From NCBI GenBank assembly GCA_037039925.1, contig JAXRKP010000932.1, positions 128,501 through 192,500 of the forward strand: 64,000 nucleotides of DNA. The letters run 5' to 3'. The notes beneath the pieces were generated by a model that was not told where the DNA came from, searched no databases, and saw nothing but the letters and a program-made list of their open reading frames with translations. Every line of letters starts with the position of its first letter. The first letter of the stretch is position 1. This DNA comes from Doris montereyensis. Lineage: Eukaryota; Mollusca; Gastropoda; Nudibranchia; Dorididae. Both the position numbers and the translations under genes were made by a program. Positions 12,019-61,160 of this stretch are shown piece after piece.

Positions 12019-12940
12019 AGTAGCAGCAGTCTAAGAACCGCCCCTTGGGAGGTCAAGGTAGTAAGCAAACTTTAAAGGAGATGGCCCATACAAACACCAG
12101 ATGTTGCTTCAGGTGATAAGCAATGATTGAATGTTTCTGAAGGTTCTTCATTAGACCAATTCAATCTCATTCATTCACAGATGAAAATGTTTGCTCAGTC
12201 ACTAGATGAAAATGTTTGCTCTCACACAGAAAGGTCATGATCATGCTTAAATCTATTTCTTTTCCAACCTGTCAATCATGCAATAAACGTATATTGAGGG
12301 ACAGGTCAGCCTTGAAGTTGAAGGGGGCAGAACTTCATATAGCCAAAGGTCATCCATTCCTACTTGACTAGCACGCAATAATTCAATGCAAGTTTCCTCA
12401 CTCGACACCAGTGGTTGGACTCACATCTTTGCCTTGATTGACAAAGGTTAATCTCAACTGTGTACATAACGTACATTAAGGAATGATGGATTTAGAGCAT
12501 TGTTCATTTTGTCTACACAAAATATTGTGCATCATGATGTTGTGCAATGGCAGAACAGGTAGAGTAAGAACCTAGACTATGACCATTGTTAACTAGGCCA
12601 AGGTGGATGGATGAAATTGGTACCTTGCTGTTAGGCAGGGAGAGAAATTTGCTATCAAAACCTATTTATTACAGCTGACAAGCATAGCTTGAATATCTGC
12701 ACATCTGGTTTAATTGAAATGCCTTCTCATGTAGTTAGAAATATATGTCTATGTCAAGCCAACTTTGAAAAATTAGGTGTCTGTTAAAAATTAAAATGTT
12801 AAGGTTGGCCATTCCAGATGCTTTTTTAATGGGCTACTAATTTAAATAGAAAATAATTCTATTTCCTGAAATAAAGGGGCGGTAGGCGGACCGCGGTGTT
12901 AGTCGAAGGGTTCTTAGACTGCTACTGTATGAATCAACAT
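12018..12940. mobile_element. Apparent TIR element abutting the MITE
   Basis: GTAGCAGCAGTCTAAGAACC at 12020-12041 matches the reverse complement of GGTTCTTAGACTGCTAC near 12908-12929, and both flank GC-rich CCGCCCC/GGGGCGG. The ~0.9-kb interior has no recognisable transposase. Confidence 0.5.
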
Positions 12941-12957
12941 CCCTGGTGTTGGTATAG

Positions 12958-13110
12958 GTTTGTTTGTCTCATTGCAAGTAACCCTGTCCATCATATGCGG
13001 TAACCTCAGAGTAAGAGTAAGAGGAAACAACAAAATGAAAATGAAAAACAGGCGAGAGTGAAAGGAAAGAAATAAGGCCTACTAGTAGTGCCCGCCAACC
13101 GCCCACCCTA
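12958..13110 (+). repeat. SINE-like family A copy
   Basis: CCCTGTCCATCATATGCGGT, then AAGAGGAAACAACAAAATGA and GTGCCCGCCAACCGCCCACC. Confidence 0.8.
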
Positions 13111-13599
13111 GAGCAAAGGAGATCATGAAGCCATTATCATAACACAAATCTTAACCCATAGAGAAAGAAGGCGAAACAAAATTAAAACCATTAAAAAAGT
13201 GTGAGGATTCTTTAGTAAATTATAATTCAAAAGCATCAAAAGCAGGTATCTGCTGTGTCTATTATAAGATTACAACATGTATTGAGATTAGTGAACATAC
13301 TACAGAATTGTACCATATTTACATCTTGAAACTGAAGCAACAAAATATACTGGAAAAACAACACTCATCAACAAAGTGATATAATACAGATTCTCATACA
13401 AAATCGATGTAACATCATTCATTATCACATTCTTTGCAGTATCAAAATTATTAAACAATTGTATTCACTTTTAGTTTGGTATACTAATACAAGAGTAAAA
13501 CTATTGAAAATGAATTTTAAAAAGAGAGGTGGTAAAGAGATTGGATATTTAACAATAATATCTTCCTTTGTGAAGTATTGGCTGGCCCAGGGTTGTATT

Positions 13600-13850
13600 T
13601 TTCTTCATCACATACTTTCAAGAAAGATATTTCATTCTGCTTTCCTCACTTGACTCAGATGAGAATGAGTACCCAGCTATAGGTTAAGAAAGATTATATA
13701 AAGTGTTAGTGTGGAGCGCCTAACAGGCTGTTGTCCTGCTTGTTCCCCAGCGAGTTGAGAAGACTGAAATGGCCTGGGGGATAAGTGATCTATTCTATGA
13801 GCCTGCACTTGTGCTGGGATATGGCCTTTAAATCGATCTTTATCTTTAAT
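13600..13850 (+). repeat. Dispersed repeat, CCCAGCTATAGG family
   Basis: Second copy of the family at 4375, retaining the CCTAACAGGCTG block and the GATCTTTATCTTTAATG tail. It lies 3' of KNL1. Confidence 0.7.
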
Positions 13851-14224
13851 GTATATATGAAAATGTACCGTGTATATAATGTGAGGATTTATGCATAACG
13901 TATAAATGTATGCATGAAAAAGAATGTGCGTCTGTCTGTTCTGTAGTATGCACCACCATGTAATTTCTCTTAGGGGGTCATAAAGTCATCTTGTGTCTCT
14001 AAGCAAGTGGTGAAAATTTAAGTTATCAGTGTATATTTAGTGTTAATATTTACAAGTTTACGAGCAGCAAAACATACTATGTACAAATAAGCAAAATATT
14101 TCATGTACAAAGTGTACATTATTTACATAATGAAAATCTATGTACATGAAGATAGATGGATTAAGTGGAATTGAGAGAAATATACACATGAGTACAAGGT
14201 TAAAGACGACTATATGAGATATGT

Positions 14225-34946
<20,722 letters not shown>

Positions 34947-34951
34947 GGCTG

Positions 34952-36082
34952 CTGTAGTGTAAGTGTAAGGGTTCATTGGAGTAACTCCTCAAAAGACATT
35001 CTCTTCTTGAAACAGTCTGACAATAACAGAAGATGAAATAACACTTCAAGTATTCATTTCTTATGAACATGAGTAAAGTAGATAAATCTATGGCTACCAT
35101 CAGATACCAGCATGCAATGCCTTTTGGCCGGTCTCTGACTTCGGTCACCGTGTCTAAACTGGCACACAGAAGAAACTAAAGAGAGAGAGGTATTGGTTTT
35201 TGACACGTTGGGACTATTACTGTTGTAACTATTGTAAGTACAATGACAAACGTAGAAATCAGAGATGGAGCTTCAACTTCAGGAATTGCTTCAAACTCCA
35301 GAACATACCCGATGAAAATCATCACACACCGTTCTCTTCTCAAAAAATCTGACATTGTGACCAGAAACCTGATGTGGAGGCGTTTCTCTGACCAAAACCT
35401 GATTTGCCCAGACACCGTGTTATTTTTCCCTCTTAGTGGTCTTACTTAAGACTCTGGGGAGACACCTCCCCCATCCCCAAGTATAATCACACAAAATCCA
35501 GGTTCAGTGCTGCTAGAATCTAACTTGATTTCACTTGGACTATTTCAGTTAGAATTAAATAATTTGGCAGAAAGACTCCCTTACTTGGGCACACACAATC
35601 ACCACCCCCGAGCCTGAACCCCTTCCCACATCCAGACAAGGCAATGTCTCTCCAGGAGCTCATCCTCATGATTACGTTATCCAATGTATGCCATTCCCAG
35701 ACTATGGGAGTCCTCCCTACATTTAATCTACCCCATGATTACAAAAATACAAATCTACACGTATTGTTGACAAATTACTCGGTGATAATATATAAACAAG
35801 AAGATAGATCAGTAGCAGTGTGTAGTCTGTGGGTTTTTTGTCTAAAGAAAGTCATGTGATGACCAGTATTGTTTTTTGAGGTTACCCTGTCCAATCCACC
35901 ATCTTTGCGGTGATCTTTGGGTGAGTCAAACCAAGAAAGAGAACAATAGAAAGATCAAAGATAAGAGCATGGACTATTTCACGATGGGTGACAGAAAGAA
36001 GAAGGGCCTGATGCAGCTCCTGCAAAACACCCATAGTAGTTTGCCTTATCTAAATAAAACTGAACAGAATTTACAACCTTAC
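34952..36082. other. KNL1 5'UTR intron (inferred)
   Basis: No coding sequence recognised. The segment 35875-36030 is a copy of the abundant SINE-like family. Confidence 0.5.
35875..36030 (+). repeat. SINE-like family A copy
   Basis: CACCATCTTTGCGGTGATCT, GTGAGTCAAACCAAGAAAG, GAAGAAGGGCCTGATG; in the inferred KNL1 5'UTR intron. Confidence 0.65.
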
Positions 36083-36170
36083 AGGCTTGCATGGGCAATT
36101 CGCTTTATTTTGTTTACATCCGCAGATGAGCAGTTTGAAAATATCCGCCGCACATTGCGCATGCGCAGCC
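36083..36170 (-). promoter_or_regulatory. Probable KNL1 non-coding first exon and promoter
   Basis: On the minus strand a good donor (gtaagg) ends a CpG-containing segment at 36083, and an acceptor sits just before the KNL1 ATG exon at 34951. The upstream edge carries an NRF1-type palindrome. The transcription start is inferred. Confidence 0.5.
36156..36167. promoter_or_regulatory. NRF1-type site TGCGCATGCGCA
   Basis: Perfect 12-bp palindrome matching the NRF1 consensus, in a local CpG-containing patch between the divergent KNL1 and SPATA7 genes. Confidence 0.65.
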
Positions 36171-36254
36171 TATATTTCATTTTTAAAACCTGGTTTGGAT
36201 CAATAAACCATATTTTTAGTTTACTCCATCATCTTCTTCATGAGAAAATCAGAA

Positions 36255-37693
<1,439 letters not shown>

Positions 37694-37913
37694 TGAGAAA
37701 ATCAGAAGCAGTTTGTTTTCTCCTTTTTATAATATTTGATTTATTATGTGTGGTTGATTGTAAATCGAAATGCCAGGTCATTCTTTTTTATTCACTTATC
37801 TATTTTTCTTCACAGGAAATGTCTAGCAATGTTTCAGGTTTTTTTTACTCTTTCCTTGAAGAACGACCATAGGCGGCGCTCCACTTTTTACTAAAGGCGT
37901 TTATAGTTACAAG

Positions 37914-37970
37914 ATGGCCGACGAGTCTGAACGAGAAATGAAGGAATTTAGTACTACATATTTACATACT
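37914..37970 (+). CDS. SPATA7: Possible SPATA7 first coding exon
   Basis: CAAGATGGCCGAC is a strong initiation context and also a YY1-type core, in a GC-richer patch (GGCGGCGCTCC). It opens MADESEREMKEFSTTYLHT and reaches a weak donor (gtacag) in phase 0, which would join the 40680 exon in frame. There is no clear similarity to the vertebrate SPATA7 N-terminus, so it may instead be 5'UTR. Confidence 0.35.
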
Positions 37971-40679
37971 GTACAGTATTAATATATTTGCATTACATAG
38001 TTGGTCACCTTCTTTCGAACGTGAAAACTACCCAAGGTTTGTCACATGTTGATTTTTATCAGATATCCTAGAATCTATTGGTTTTTTGTTGTTGATTTGT
38101 ATGCAAAAGCAAGTTCACTGCCTGACGCCGACAATAATAATAATTTGACCTGAGATGGAGGGAGACAGATGCCAAGTCAAACGATACAGAAAAAAACCCC
38201 GACACAAAGTCATTCTGGATCCTGGGATCAATTAGATCTAGGTCTTAAGTTTTTGTACAATGCATGGTTCTATATCTAGATCAAAGCAAGCATTCTGCTT
38301 ACTTTTGAACTTTGTTATATACGTTATTTTATTTGTTAATAAGTATCAGTAATAGCACAGACTCTGAACTCTGGTTCAGTAGTCTGATTATAATCATAGT
38401 CACATCATCAAATGTTATAATTAGGAACATTTACCATGATCATTCAAGGGAAATTCTTTAACTACTACTTGGTTTCTTATAAGGGAGTGGTATTCAGACA
38501 TTGGACAGAGGATTAGATCTAAATGGTAATTGTATGGTCAACATTTTGTTTGTTGTCATTGTTTGACCCTTTGTTATTTTGTTGTTTAACCCTAGAACTG
38601 CCTAGCCTGCCTATCAACATATAACTTTTTCACTAGGTTTCTTGTAAGGCTCACATATCGGCATACAACTTTTGTGAATATGAGCATGGTGTTTCCTGCA
38701 TTTCATTATAATTTGTTAATGCACATGACCAATTTTTGTCAATTTAAGTCCAATTGTTACGTATATATCTAATAATACATTTTGCTTTAACCTGTTATCA
38801 GTTATTACTTTTATCAAATATGATATGAATAAATAATCAATGGAGCTGCATGAAATCAAGGCTCGCTCTAGTCAATTCAATATGGGTGTGGCTTGCCATG
38901 TCAAATATTATGTAGTAAAGTTTCAATGAATGGCATTTATTTTGTGTTTACGTTAATCGTTTTCACCCTCAAATCTAATTAAAATGATGGACCAATAATA
39001 ACACTGAAAAATTTTCAACATCCTTTCACTTATCTTGTGACTAGGTCCATTCATTACTGGTAACACAACTCACGATGAAAGAAACAGACTCCTCTTGTTT
39101 TATTGCTTTCACAAGTACTTACTTCCCCAGCTTCGGCCATATCTGCTATCCTAGATTTAACACCCCTTCTCATCAAAATCTGTCTCATTTAAAAAAAAGA
39201 ACTCTCTTCCTACCCTGAGCCTATCACCTCCCTTCTCCTTTACAATTACATGAGTGATCATCCTCCATTGTCCTTTTTGTTCCCTTACAAAATTTTAACA
39301 GTGATCTCCCTCCTCTCAAACAGCTCTTATCCCTTATGCAAAGCTGTGATTTTCAGAGTTTCCTCCCACTTCTAGATGGTAGTTTTTCCTCCTCAGCCCA
39401 TTTCTGTAAAGTAGTAAGATAGACTTTTATCATCTTTAATGTCTAAAAAATCATAAAGGATGAGCCTCTTGTCTTCAACTCTCAAATCCAAACAAATAAT
39501 AGAAGAGGGAGGCTTTTACATAAAAAAATCTCGACTTTGTTATTTTAATTCATTTCTACTTATCACTATACGGAATTATGATTTCATCCATAATGTAAAA
39601 TATTAACATTCCACTTCATTGTATCCATTACAAGAGTAAGAGGCCTATGAGTGAATGAGAAAGAGTATGAATTATATCATATTATATTTCTGTTTTGATT
39701 ATTTATGTGAGCATTACGTCAAAACACACAATGTAATTTCCTGATTAAGGATCAATAAAGGATATGTTATGTTATTTTATCTTATACATCAAGTAACTAC
39801 CTTTCCTCTTGTCCACATCCCACAAATGTCATCATGAACATGTAAAATTATCTGTTTTAGATATCAAAGTTCCTTTGCTGCTTGATGTTATACCCAGTTG
39901 AAAGATTGAAGTTTCTCTTGTTCTTTTGACACTCCACTGTTTTCGTACTTATGTGAAAAAGTGGTGGAGATATACTTTGTCATAGTTGACTTTTGATATA
40001 ATCCTCAATACAATACCCCTGATTGATCAATTTTGAATATGGCCTCTTTCTTTTGACTGAAGGTCATGCCCTTCATTCAGGCTGACCATAGGTGTGCAAT
40101 GTGATTGACTGCTGATATCTTGAATCAATTATTGTTTCTTACTCGTGGGCGGGGCAGAGCTTGTTACTTAAATAATTAAGAACTGTCCAGAAGGTGTGTC
40201 ACCCGAAGATGAAAATCTTTGTCTTCATCCACTTTGCAGAGGGAACAAGGCCTTCTTTGAGATGGAAGCTTCTGTGTGGTATTTTCTATCTCTTTATAAG
40301 AAATGTATCCAGCATCACACTGGGAAATAATCTATCAATTTTGCCCCTTTAGATACATTTCGGGAATAATAAAGAGGACAAACCAGTTTCAAACATGATG
40401 TAGTCTTTTATGGGAAAAATGTGTAGGTTTGATGTGTGCTTATCAATCATAACATGAGAATAAATAGTGGTAATAGCCCTGAAAACTCAAAACCAATCAT
40501 CTGACTGTTCAGGCAACCTCGCTGGCAGGGGTCATTTCCTGGCAGGCAAGGTGAATGGACATCCTACAATGTGTTACAGCAGCAAAGCAGTTCTGGTATT
40601 AAGCTGTTTAATTTACTCTCAGAACAGTTTCCTGTCTTGTTTTAGTTGCTTTTTTATGTTGTTTTTTTCACCCTCTCAG
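37971..40679 (+). other. Region upstream of the first firm SPATA7 exon
   Basis: Probable 5' intron of SPATA7. No recognised gene or strong repeat; AATAAA-like and pyrimidine-rich stretches only. Confidence 0.5.
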
Positions 40680-55235
<14,556 letters not shown>

Positions 55236-55550
55236 CATTTCTGAGCTTTGAGAAAGACCTGGTGAAAGAAGGGAGAATGGAAGTTTAAAGTAAATTTTAA
55301 AAAATTTTAATTTTTTGTACTGTAGGATGAATGTTTGAATTTTTAGTCATTGAGAAGGCTTAAGTTAAAAAATGATGATGTTCGTCCTTAATACACTATA
55401 ATGAATCATTATGAAATGAAAAAACTACAAGGATATGAAGTTATAAACAAATTCAGGAAGGAATATGGCCTAAAATAAGGAGATTTCTAATAATTTCTGC
55501 TTTTTCATATGACAGAAATTCAAGTTTATCAATATTAAGGCTATCTACTT

Positions 55551-55556
55551 AATAAA
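55551..55556 (+). terminator. Candidate polyadenylation signal AATAAA for SPATA7
   Basis: First clear AATAAA after the stop codon, 316 nt downstream; other signals may be used. Confidence 0.35.
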
Positions 55557-56967
55557 CAAATCATATTGCATATTATGAATGAAGAGATTCAATGCTTTTT
55601 AGTTAATTTTCTTTGTATTTATTATTAAGTCTTAATTTGAACATACTCAGGAAAGAAGAAAAAAAAAGTTCATTTTAATAATATTCATTGCTAAAATTTG
55701 TACTCGCAGATGGTTATCTATATTTTCATTTCATTATTATGCTTATTAGATAAGATATCTCTTCAGGGTCTCATCTCATGAGAGTGTACATAATGATAAG
55801 ACAGGCTTTTGTAAATGGGTTTTCTTTATTGACTTTTGAAGCATGATGTGCCTTACACACATGTATGTGTTTTATGTGCACTACACAAGACAAGCATTTG
55901 CACAGCGTGTGAAGCTTTAACTTTAAAAACTGATGTTGTGTTGGCTTTTTAATATGCTAAATTATTTACCATATAGTATACTTATTACTTGTATACAAAC
56001 GCTTTACAATTCAAACAGCTTTTTTGCTTTACTCTAATTTAATTATTTATTTGAAAATGGCGATCTGCTGAATTTGTGATTTCTTCTCCCTAAATTCATG
56101 ATGAGTGTATTGTGATACTTAAAGCTACGTACAAAATCAAAATTGCATTATAATTTTAATTATGATTAACATTGTATGTTTTCTTAAGAATAAACTTATT
56201 CTTCATGTGTAAACCATTGTAGCTGTAGAAAATTAAAAGATACCTATATTTACTATATATAATATATATATAATTATGATGTAATAGATAATTTAAAATG
56301 TGATACAATATTATTTTTACTGATATTTGTGAAAAGATGGAGACGTTTCGTTGTTTGCATGACAAACTGTTCTAACTCGAAATTTTTCGATTTTTGGATT
56401 TTGTCTATTTTAGTATAACTTTATGAAATCTATATGTCAAAATGGTTTTACAGAATATGCAGCACATTCTGAAATATGGCACAACTGATGTTGTTTTACC
56501 CTCTGTTACGATTATTTCTTTACAACTTGAAAGGCAATTTTCTCGGTCACCTGAATTAGGCGATGTAACAGTTTCTCGTGCAAGCGGCAATTTCTCCATG
56601 ACACAAAAATGAATCTGTCTCATTCTGTTATTAGGCCTTAGCCATTGCTGAGCCATTGTTTATGTGTATGTTTATATGTTGTTTCCATGAAGCCAGCTCA
56701 TTTTCACATATATATTAATTTTTTAAAATTTGATATTTATGACATTTCTTAAACATTGTGTTAAACAGAAACACAGAGGGGTAAAGGAACTCTTTTTTCT
56801 TCTTTTCTCAAGTAGTTTAGCATTTGTAGTAAATCATTTTTAAATATATAGATGTGTGTTGGACTTTTTGTTTTCTTGAAGCTGTATCCATTTCAAAACT
56901 TTGAACAATGAAAAACATTAGTAGCAAGTTCCAAGTAAGGCAACAGTTATTCTGCCAATCTAATTAA

Positions 56968-57127
56968 CAATTTTAGAACAACCAATCAAATCAATGATTT
57001 AAGACAATTTTTAGAACAACCAATCAAATCAATGATTTAAGACAATTTTTAGAACAACCAATCAAATCAATGATTTAAGACAATTTTAGAACAATAATCA
57101 AATCAATGATTTAAGACAATTTTTAGA
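56968..57127. repeat. 38-bp tandem repeat, about four units
   Basis: Unit reads CAATTTTTAGAACAACCAAT then CAAATCAATGATTTAAGA; the last unit has small deletions. Confidence 0.95.
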
Positions 57128-57654
57128 AGAAAAAACATTTATTCCTTCATAGTTTTCACTCATATAAATTTGTTACCCAATATTTAATGTAGGATATATT
57201 GTTGTATCATCGTTGCCAACCGCTAGCCTGGCATGGCACATTTGACAGCTTATGAATAAGACCTAAAAAAACATTTTATGAATAACGTTGAAAGAAATGA
57301 TACAGCAGGGAAGGTTTTTATTCATTTTTATTGGTAGAATTTTGATTTCTTCTGTATATTGTCGACATTTCAGGAAGAATACATTTTTTCCCGTTCAAAA
57401 TTGCTTCATAGGCGATATAGTGACTGGCAGTGACAATGTACTATATAAATATAGTATACTATATTATGCAATATTCTTATTGAGTTGCCAACTGTGATAA
57501 TGTTATTGATACAACAACAAAAATAGTACATATATACTCACCATCTTGTATTTTGTCTTTTTGTGTGTATCTTTTTTGAAGAAATCAACAGTTCAAAGTT
57601 GTAATCTTATGCAGGATACCACAATTTTTCTTTTGAATGATTATCAATTCATAA

Positions 57655-57953
57655 TATCGACGGTGAAAGTCAAACCATGTAAGTGCAATTTTGGATGTTT
57701 TGAAAAAATCAAAGAAAATGATGCTGCACATTTTAATATTTTTTTCACAGACATACACAGTTTGCAAGTGTCAAAAACTAGACCTAATAGGGATACACAT
57801 ATTGCTCATATGGCTATTATACAGGTTTCTATTGGCTCTTATGCCACGGAATCCTAACTAGACGAAACATAGGGGTTTCTTAATGTTGAAATAGAAAGAA
57901 AAAAAGTGTTACTAATTTTAGACTTACACGGTTTGCAACTTTCACTGTCGATG
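57655..57953 (+). mobile_element. MITE, ATATCGAC terminal-inverted-repeat family (full copy)
   Basis: About 300 bp bounded by TATCGACGGTGAAAGTC and its near-complement GCAACTTTCACTGTCGAT, with no transposase frame. Best-preserved copy of the three. Confidence 0.8.
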
Positions 57954-58154
57954 TAATAAAATCCTAAGTTTGACAAAGTCTTGGTGGTTTCATCTCTGAA
58001 TCAAATTGAATAAAGACAATTTTTTTGCTTACATCTATTACTGAGTACATTTATTTATGGCTTATTATTTATAGGCTGGAAGTTATCAAGCTCAATTTAA
58101 TTGTTTCCTGTTTTTGTCTGTCTTTTCTATCTTAATCTGTCTATCTAGGGCGGT

Positions 58155-58290
58155 TGGCAGGTGGTGCTGGTAGATCTTACTTCTTTCCTGTTACTCTTTT
58201 ACTTATATGTTTCATCTTGTTGTTTCTGCTTAATTCACCTTGAGATCGCTGCATACGGTGGACATGACTAATTTCAATCAAATAAACAAA
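58155..58290 (-). repeat. SINE-like family A, reverse copy
   Basis: TGGTAGATCTTACTTCTTTC and GAGATCGCTGCATACGGTGG. Confidence 0.75.
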
Positions 58291-58399
58291 CCTGTTTGTC
58301 TTTTTGTCTTTCTGCCTGTCTGTCTGTCCCTCTCTCTTGTCTTCCCCGCTTAAGGGACGGGGGGGGGGGGGGGGGGGGGGGGCACCTAAAGTGATGATT

Positions 58400-59430
58400 T
58401 GTTTTGCTTTTGAGTTTAGGTTTTTGCTTTTAGTATGTACATGAGTAACTGTCAAAATGCAGTCATCCTATATTATTGAAAAGTTTGTAGCGTCCTGGGT
58501 TGCCATAGAAACGGCCGCCATTTTGGATTTTTTGACCCAATTTTCCAAATCTATCTCCTCCTTAGTTATCAATAAAATCACTCAAAACCTGTGCAGATTG
58601 TCTTTTCCATCCAATACCCTAAAGAGTGACGTCAGGTTTTTCCGATATTTTCGATTGTTTTTTTTTAAATGAATTTTTGAAAGTGCTATATATCGTGAAT
58701 GTACAAAAACGGTGTTTTTATTACCAAAAAAAACATTTCTCAAAAAACTTTACAATATATTAAAAAACCCGACGTCATTCTATTTATATCGACAAGAGGA
58801 ACCTGTGTGCCAAATATAATACACATCGTTCGGTAAATGGCGGAGGAGATAACATTTTAGTGTGAAAAAACTGCATTTCGAGAAAACTGGAAGTAAAAAA
58901 ATCAGCAGAAAACAAACGCTTCAGACAGATTTCCCTTGTTTTAGCAGCCCCCTTACTCTTTCGACTGTCTCAGGCATTGTTACTTATGTAATTAGGAATA
59001 TAAATCTAGGTTTAGACGTGCGCTGTTGTGAAAAGAGATGTCGAAATGACCATATTCCCCCCCCCTATATGCTCGTGCGCGTGTTTACATACACACTGAC
59101 GCGCAACGTCTCTTATATCACACAGCGATGGGAGACGTATATCGGCAAAACGAGGTCAAATTGTGTGCTGCCGCATTTGGCGATTAACCGCCAATGTACA
59201 GGTTTTTACCACCGTTTTCTCAGTCAGTGTTAGGGTAACTTACGTCAAAATTTTGATTGTTTTTACCTACCCTCACCTACAAAATATTTTGTAAAGAAAA
59301 ACATTGTACGTCATATGGACATTTTTCTGCCATAAACTTGTGTAGATAAATGATCGTTCTACCCGAATATGCAAAGAACAGAAAATCAACCTTTTGGTCT
59401 AAAACTCGCCAGTCCAGGTGCCGCCCTCCC
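58400..59430 (+). repeat. ~1-kb dispersed repeat, copy 2
   Basis: Same orientation as the 25.4-kb copy, with extra sequence and a SINE tail following it. Confidence 0.85.
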
Positions 59431-59449
59431 CTCCTCCCCCCCCTTAACC

Positions 59450-59615
59450 AAGGTGCAAATGGGTGCACGCACTAGCTTGTGAGTAAAAACCTGTATCAGA
59501 CTAGTGTCCTGGCCAGGAGGTGATTATAATCACCTGTTCCGCTTCGGGCTACAGAAATCGGGATAAGCTCCGGCTGTATGGGCCTTAATGGCCCTGAAGG
59601 AACTTTAAGATATTA
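59450..59615 (+). mobile_element. tRNA-derived SINE, 5'-truncated
   Basis: Starts at AGGTGCAAATGGGTGC and keeps CACCTGTTCCGCTTCGGGCT and GAAGGAACTTTAAGA. Confidence 0.65.
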
Positions 59616-60309
59616 ATTCTCTTAATATTGTTATTGCTTTTGTTATTGTTACTTACTATGTTACTTATTGTTGTTGCCCAAAGGCATTTTTGTTTCATCA
59701 AAGCCATGTCACACAACTTGTTATGGGACTATAAATAATAACATTTAATTTGTGAAAATTTAATTTTGGCATTATAAAAAATGAACCTGCTGAATTCATT
59801 ATCCTCATTTTACAATTTTTTGTTTGTGCTTGTAACTTGCTTTGGCGACTAACAAAGCTTATGAAAGAGTATGAAAAAGAAAGCATAGGTCTGGAGATAA
59901 TATATCAACATATATGATTCTTAACTGGTGTGGAGTTCAGGGTTTCAAGAGGGGGGGGGGAGGGGTGGGTACGACAACAAATTGGCAGACTCTATTATAT
60001 TGGATGTACCTTTGGAGGCAGACAATTTTGGAACGGGGGGGGATGCCATTCTAACATAATATGGTGAAATGGTGCATGGGCCAAGAAAGCTTGAGAACTA
60101 CTGATCTATATACTATACATGATCTACAACAGGATATATCATTGGTCACACAGTGACGTGACGTTTCAGAGAGTAAGGGCTCTGTCGGATCTTGCAGCAT
60201 CCAAGGCTTTTGATGGCGATGAAAAAGCAAGGGCAATAGGTAGTAGGAAGAGGGAGGATCGTTCAAATTTTAAGATGCAATACATTATAAAATATTAGTG
60301 TACATTTCA

Positions 60310-60600
60310 TATGAGAGACGTCTGTGGTGTCGGTGGTGTAGTGGTTAGGTTGCTGGACTTGGTATCACGAGGTCCTGGGTTCCAATCTAGCAATGCTAGG
60401 TCCAACGTTGTGTTCCTTGGGAAAGATACTTAACACGCGTCCCCCCCCACTATATCCAGGTGCAAATGGGTACCAGCAACAGATTGAGTAAAAACATGCA
60501 TCAGACTAGCGTCCTGTTCAGAAGGCGATTTATTATCACCTGTTCCGCTTGAAACCGGGAAAAATAATGGCTCTATAGGCCGTAGGGGGCCTTTACTTGC
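60310..60600 (+). mobile_element. tRNA-derived SINE
   Basis: The head GGTGGTGTAGTGGTTAGG and GGGTTCCAATC resemble Pol III A and B boxes. The body AGGTGCAAATGGGTACCAGC and tail CACCTGTTCCGCTTGAAACC recur at 59450-59610, 50890-51180 and 22610-22740. Confidence 0.7.
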
Positions 60601-60853
60601 CCTATTAGCTACACATAAATCTGTTTTGAGAAAAAATGCTCTAAAGTTCTCAGCTGGAAAGTGATATTTGTTTCTTTGAAATATCCCTGTCCAACGTGGC
60701 GATGATCTCAGGGGCTGGAAAGAGAAACTGGAGCGAAGACAAAATACAAGAGAGATTTGTGACAAATGTTGACCGACTTTGATGACATTTTTTTTTATTG
60801 GTGAGACATGGAAATTGACGACTACAGATCTGTAGTTGGTACATAATATATAA

Positions 60854-60972
<119 letters not shown>

Positions 60973-61160
60973 CAGGCTTTAATAACGCACCAGATTAATG
61001 ACAAGACTGATTTTTCATGATGACCTATCTGTCAACAAAATGTCCACACAAATGCCCGAAACATTAGAAAAACTGCTGTATGCACAACAAGATTAATAAT
61101 TTGACAAACCATCAGATAGAAACTAAACTTGATGGATTCACCATTTTTACTTAGTCTTGT

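Larger units (their letters stand above)
11006..14224. other. Convergent intergenic region MRPL14/KNL1
   Basis: No gene. It holds two copies of the SINE-like family (11265-11430, 12958-13110), a poly-C run near 11841-11860, a small MITE (11890-12018), an apparent TIR element (12018-12940) and a CCCAGCTATAGG repeat at 13.6-13.85 kb. Confidence 0.7.
55236..57640. other. SPATA7 3'UTR and downstream region
   Basis: AT-rich; holds a candidate polyA signal and a 38-bp tandem repeat (56968-57127). No other gene recognised. Confidence 0.6.
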
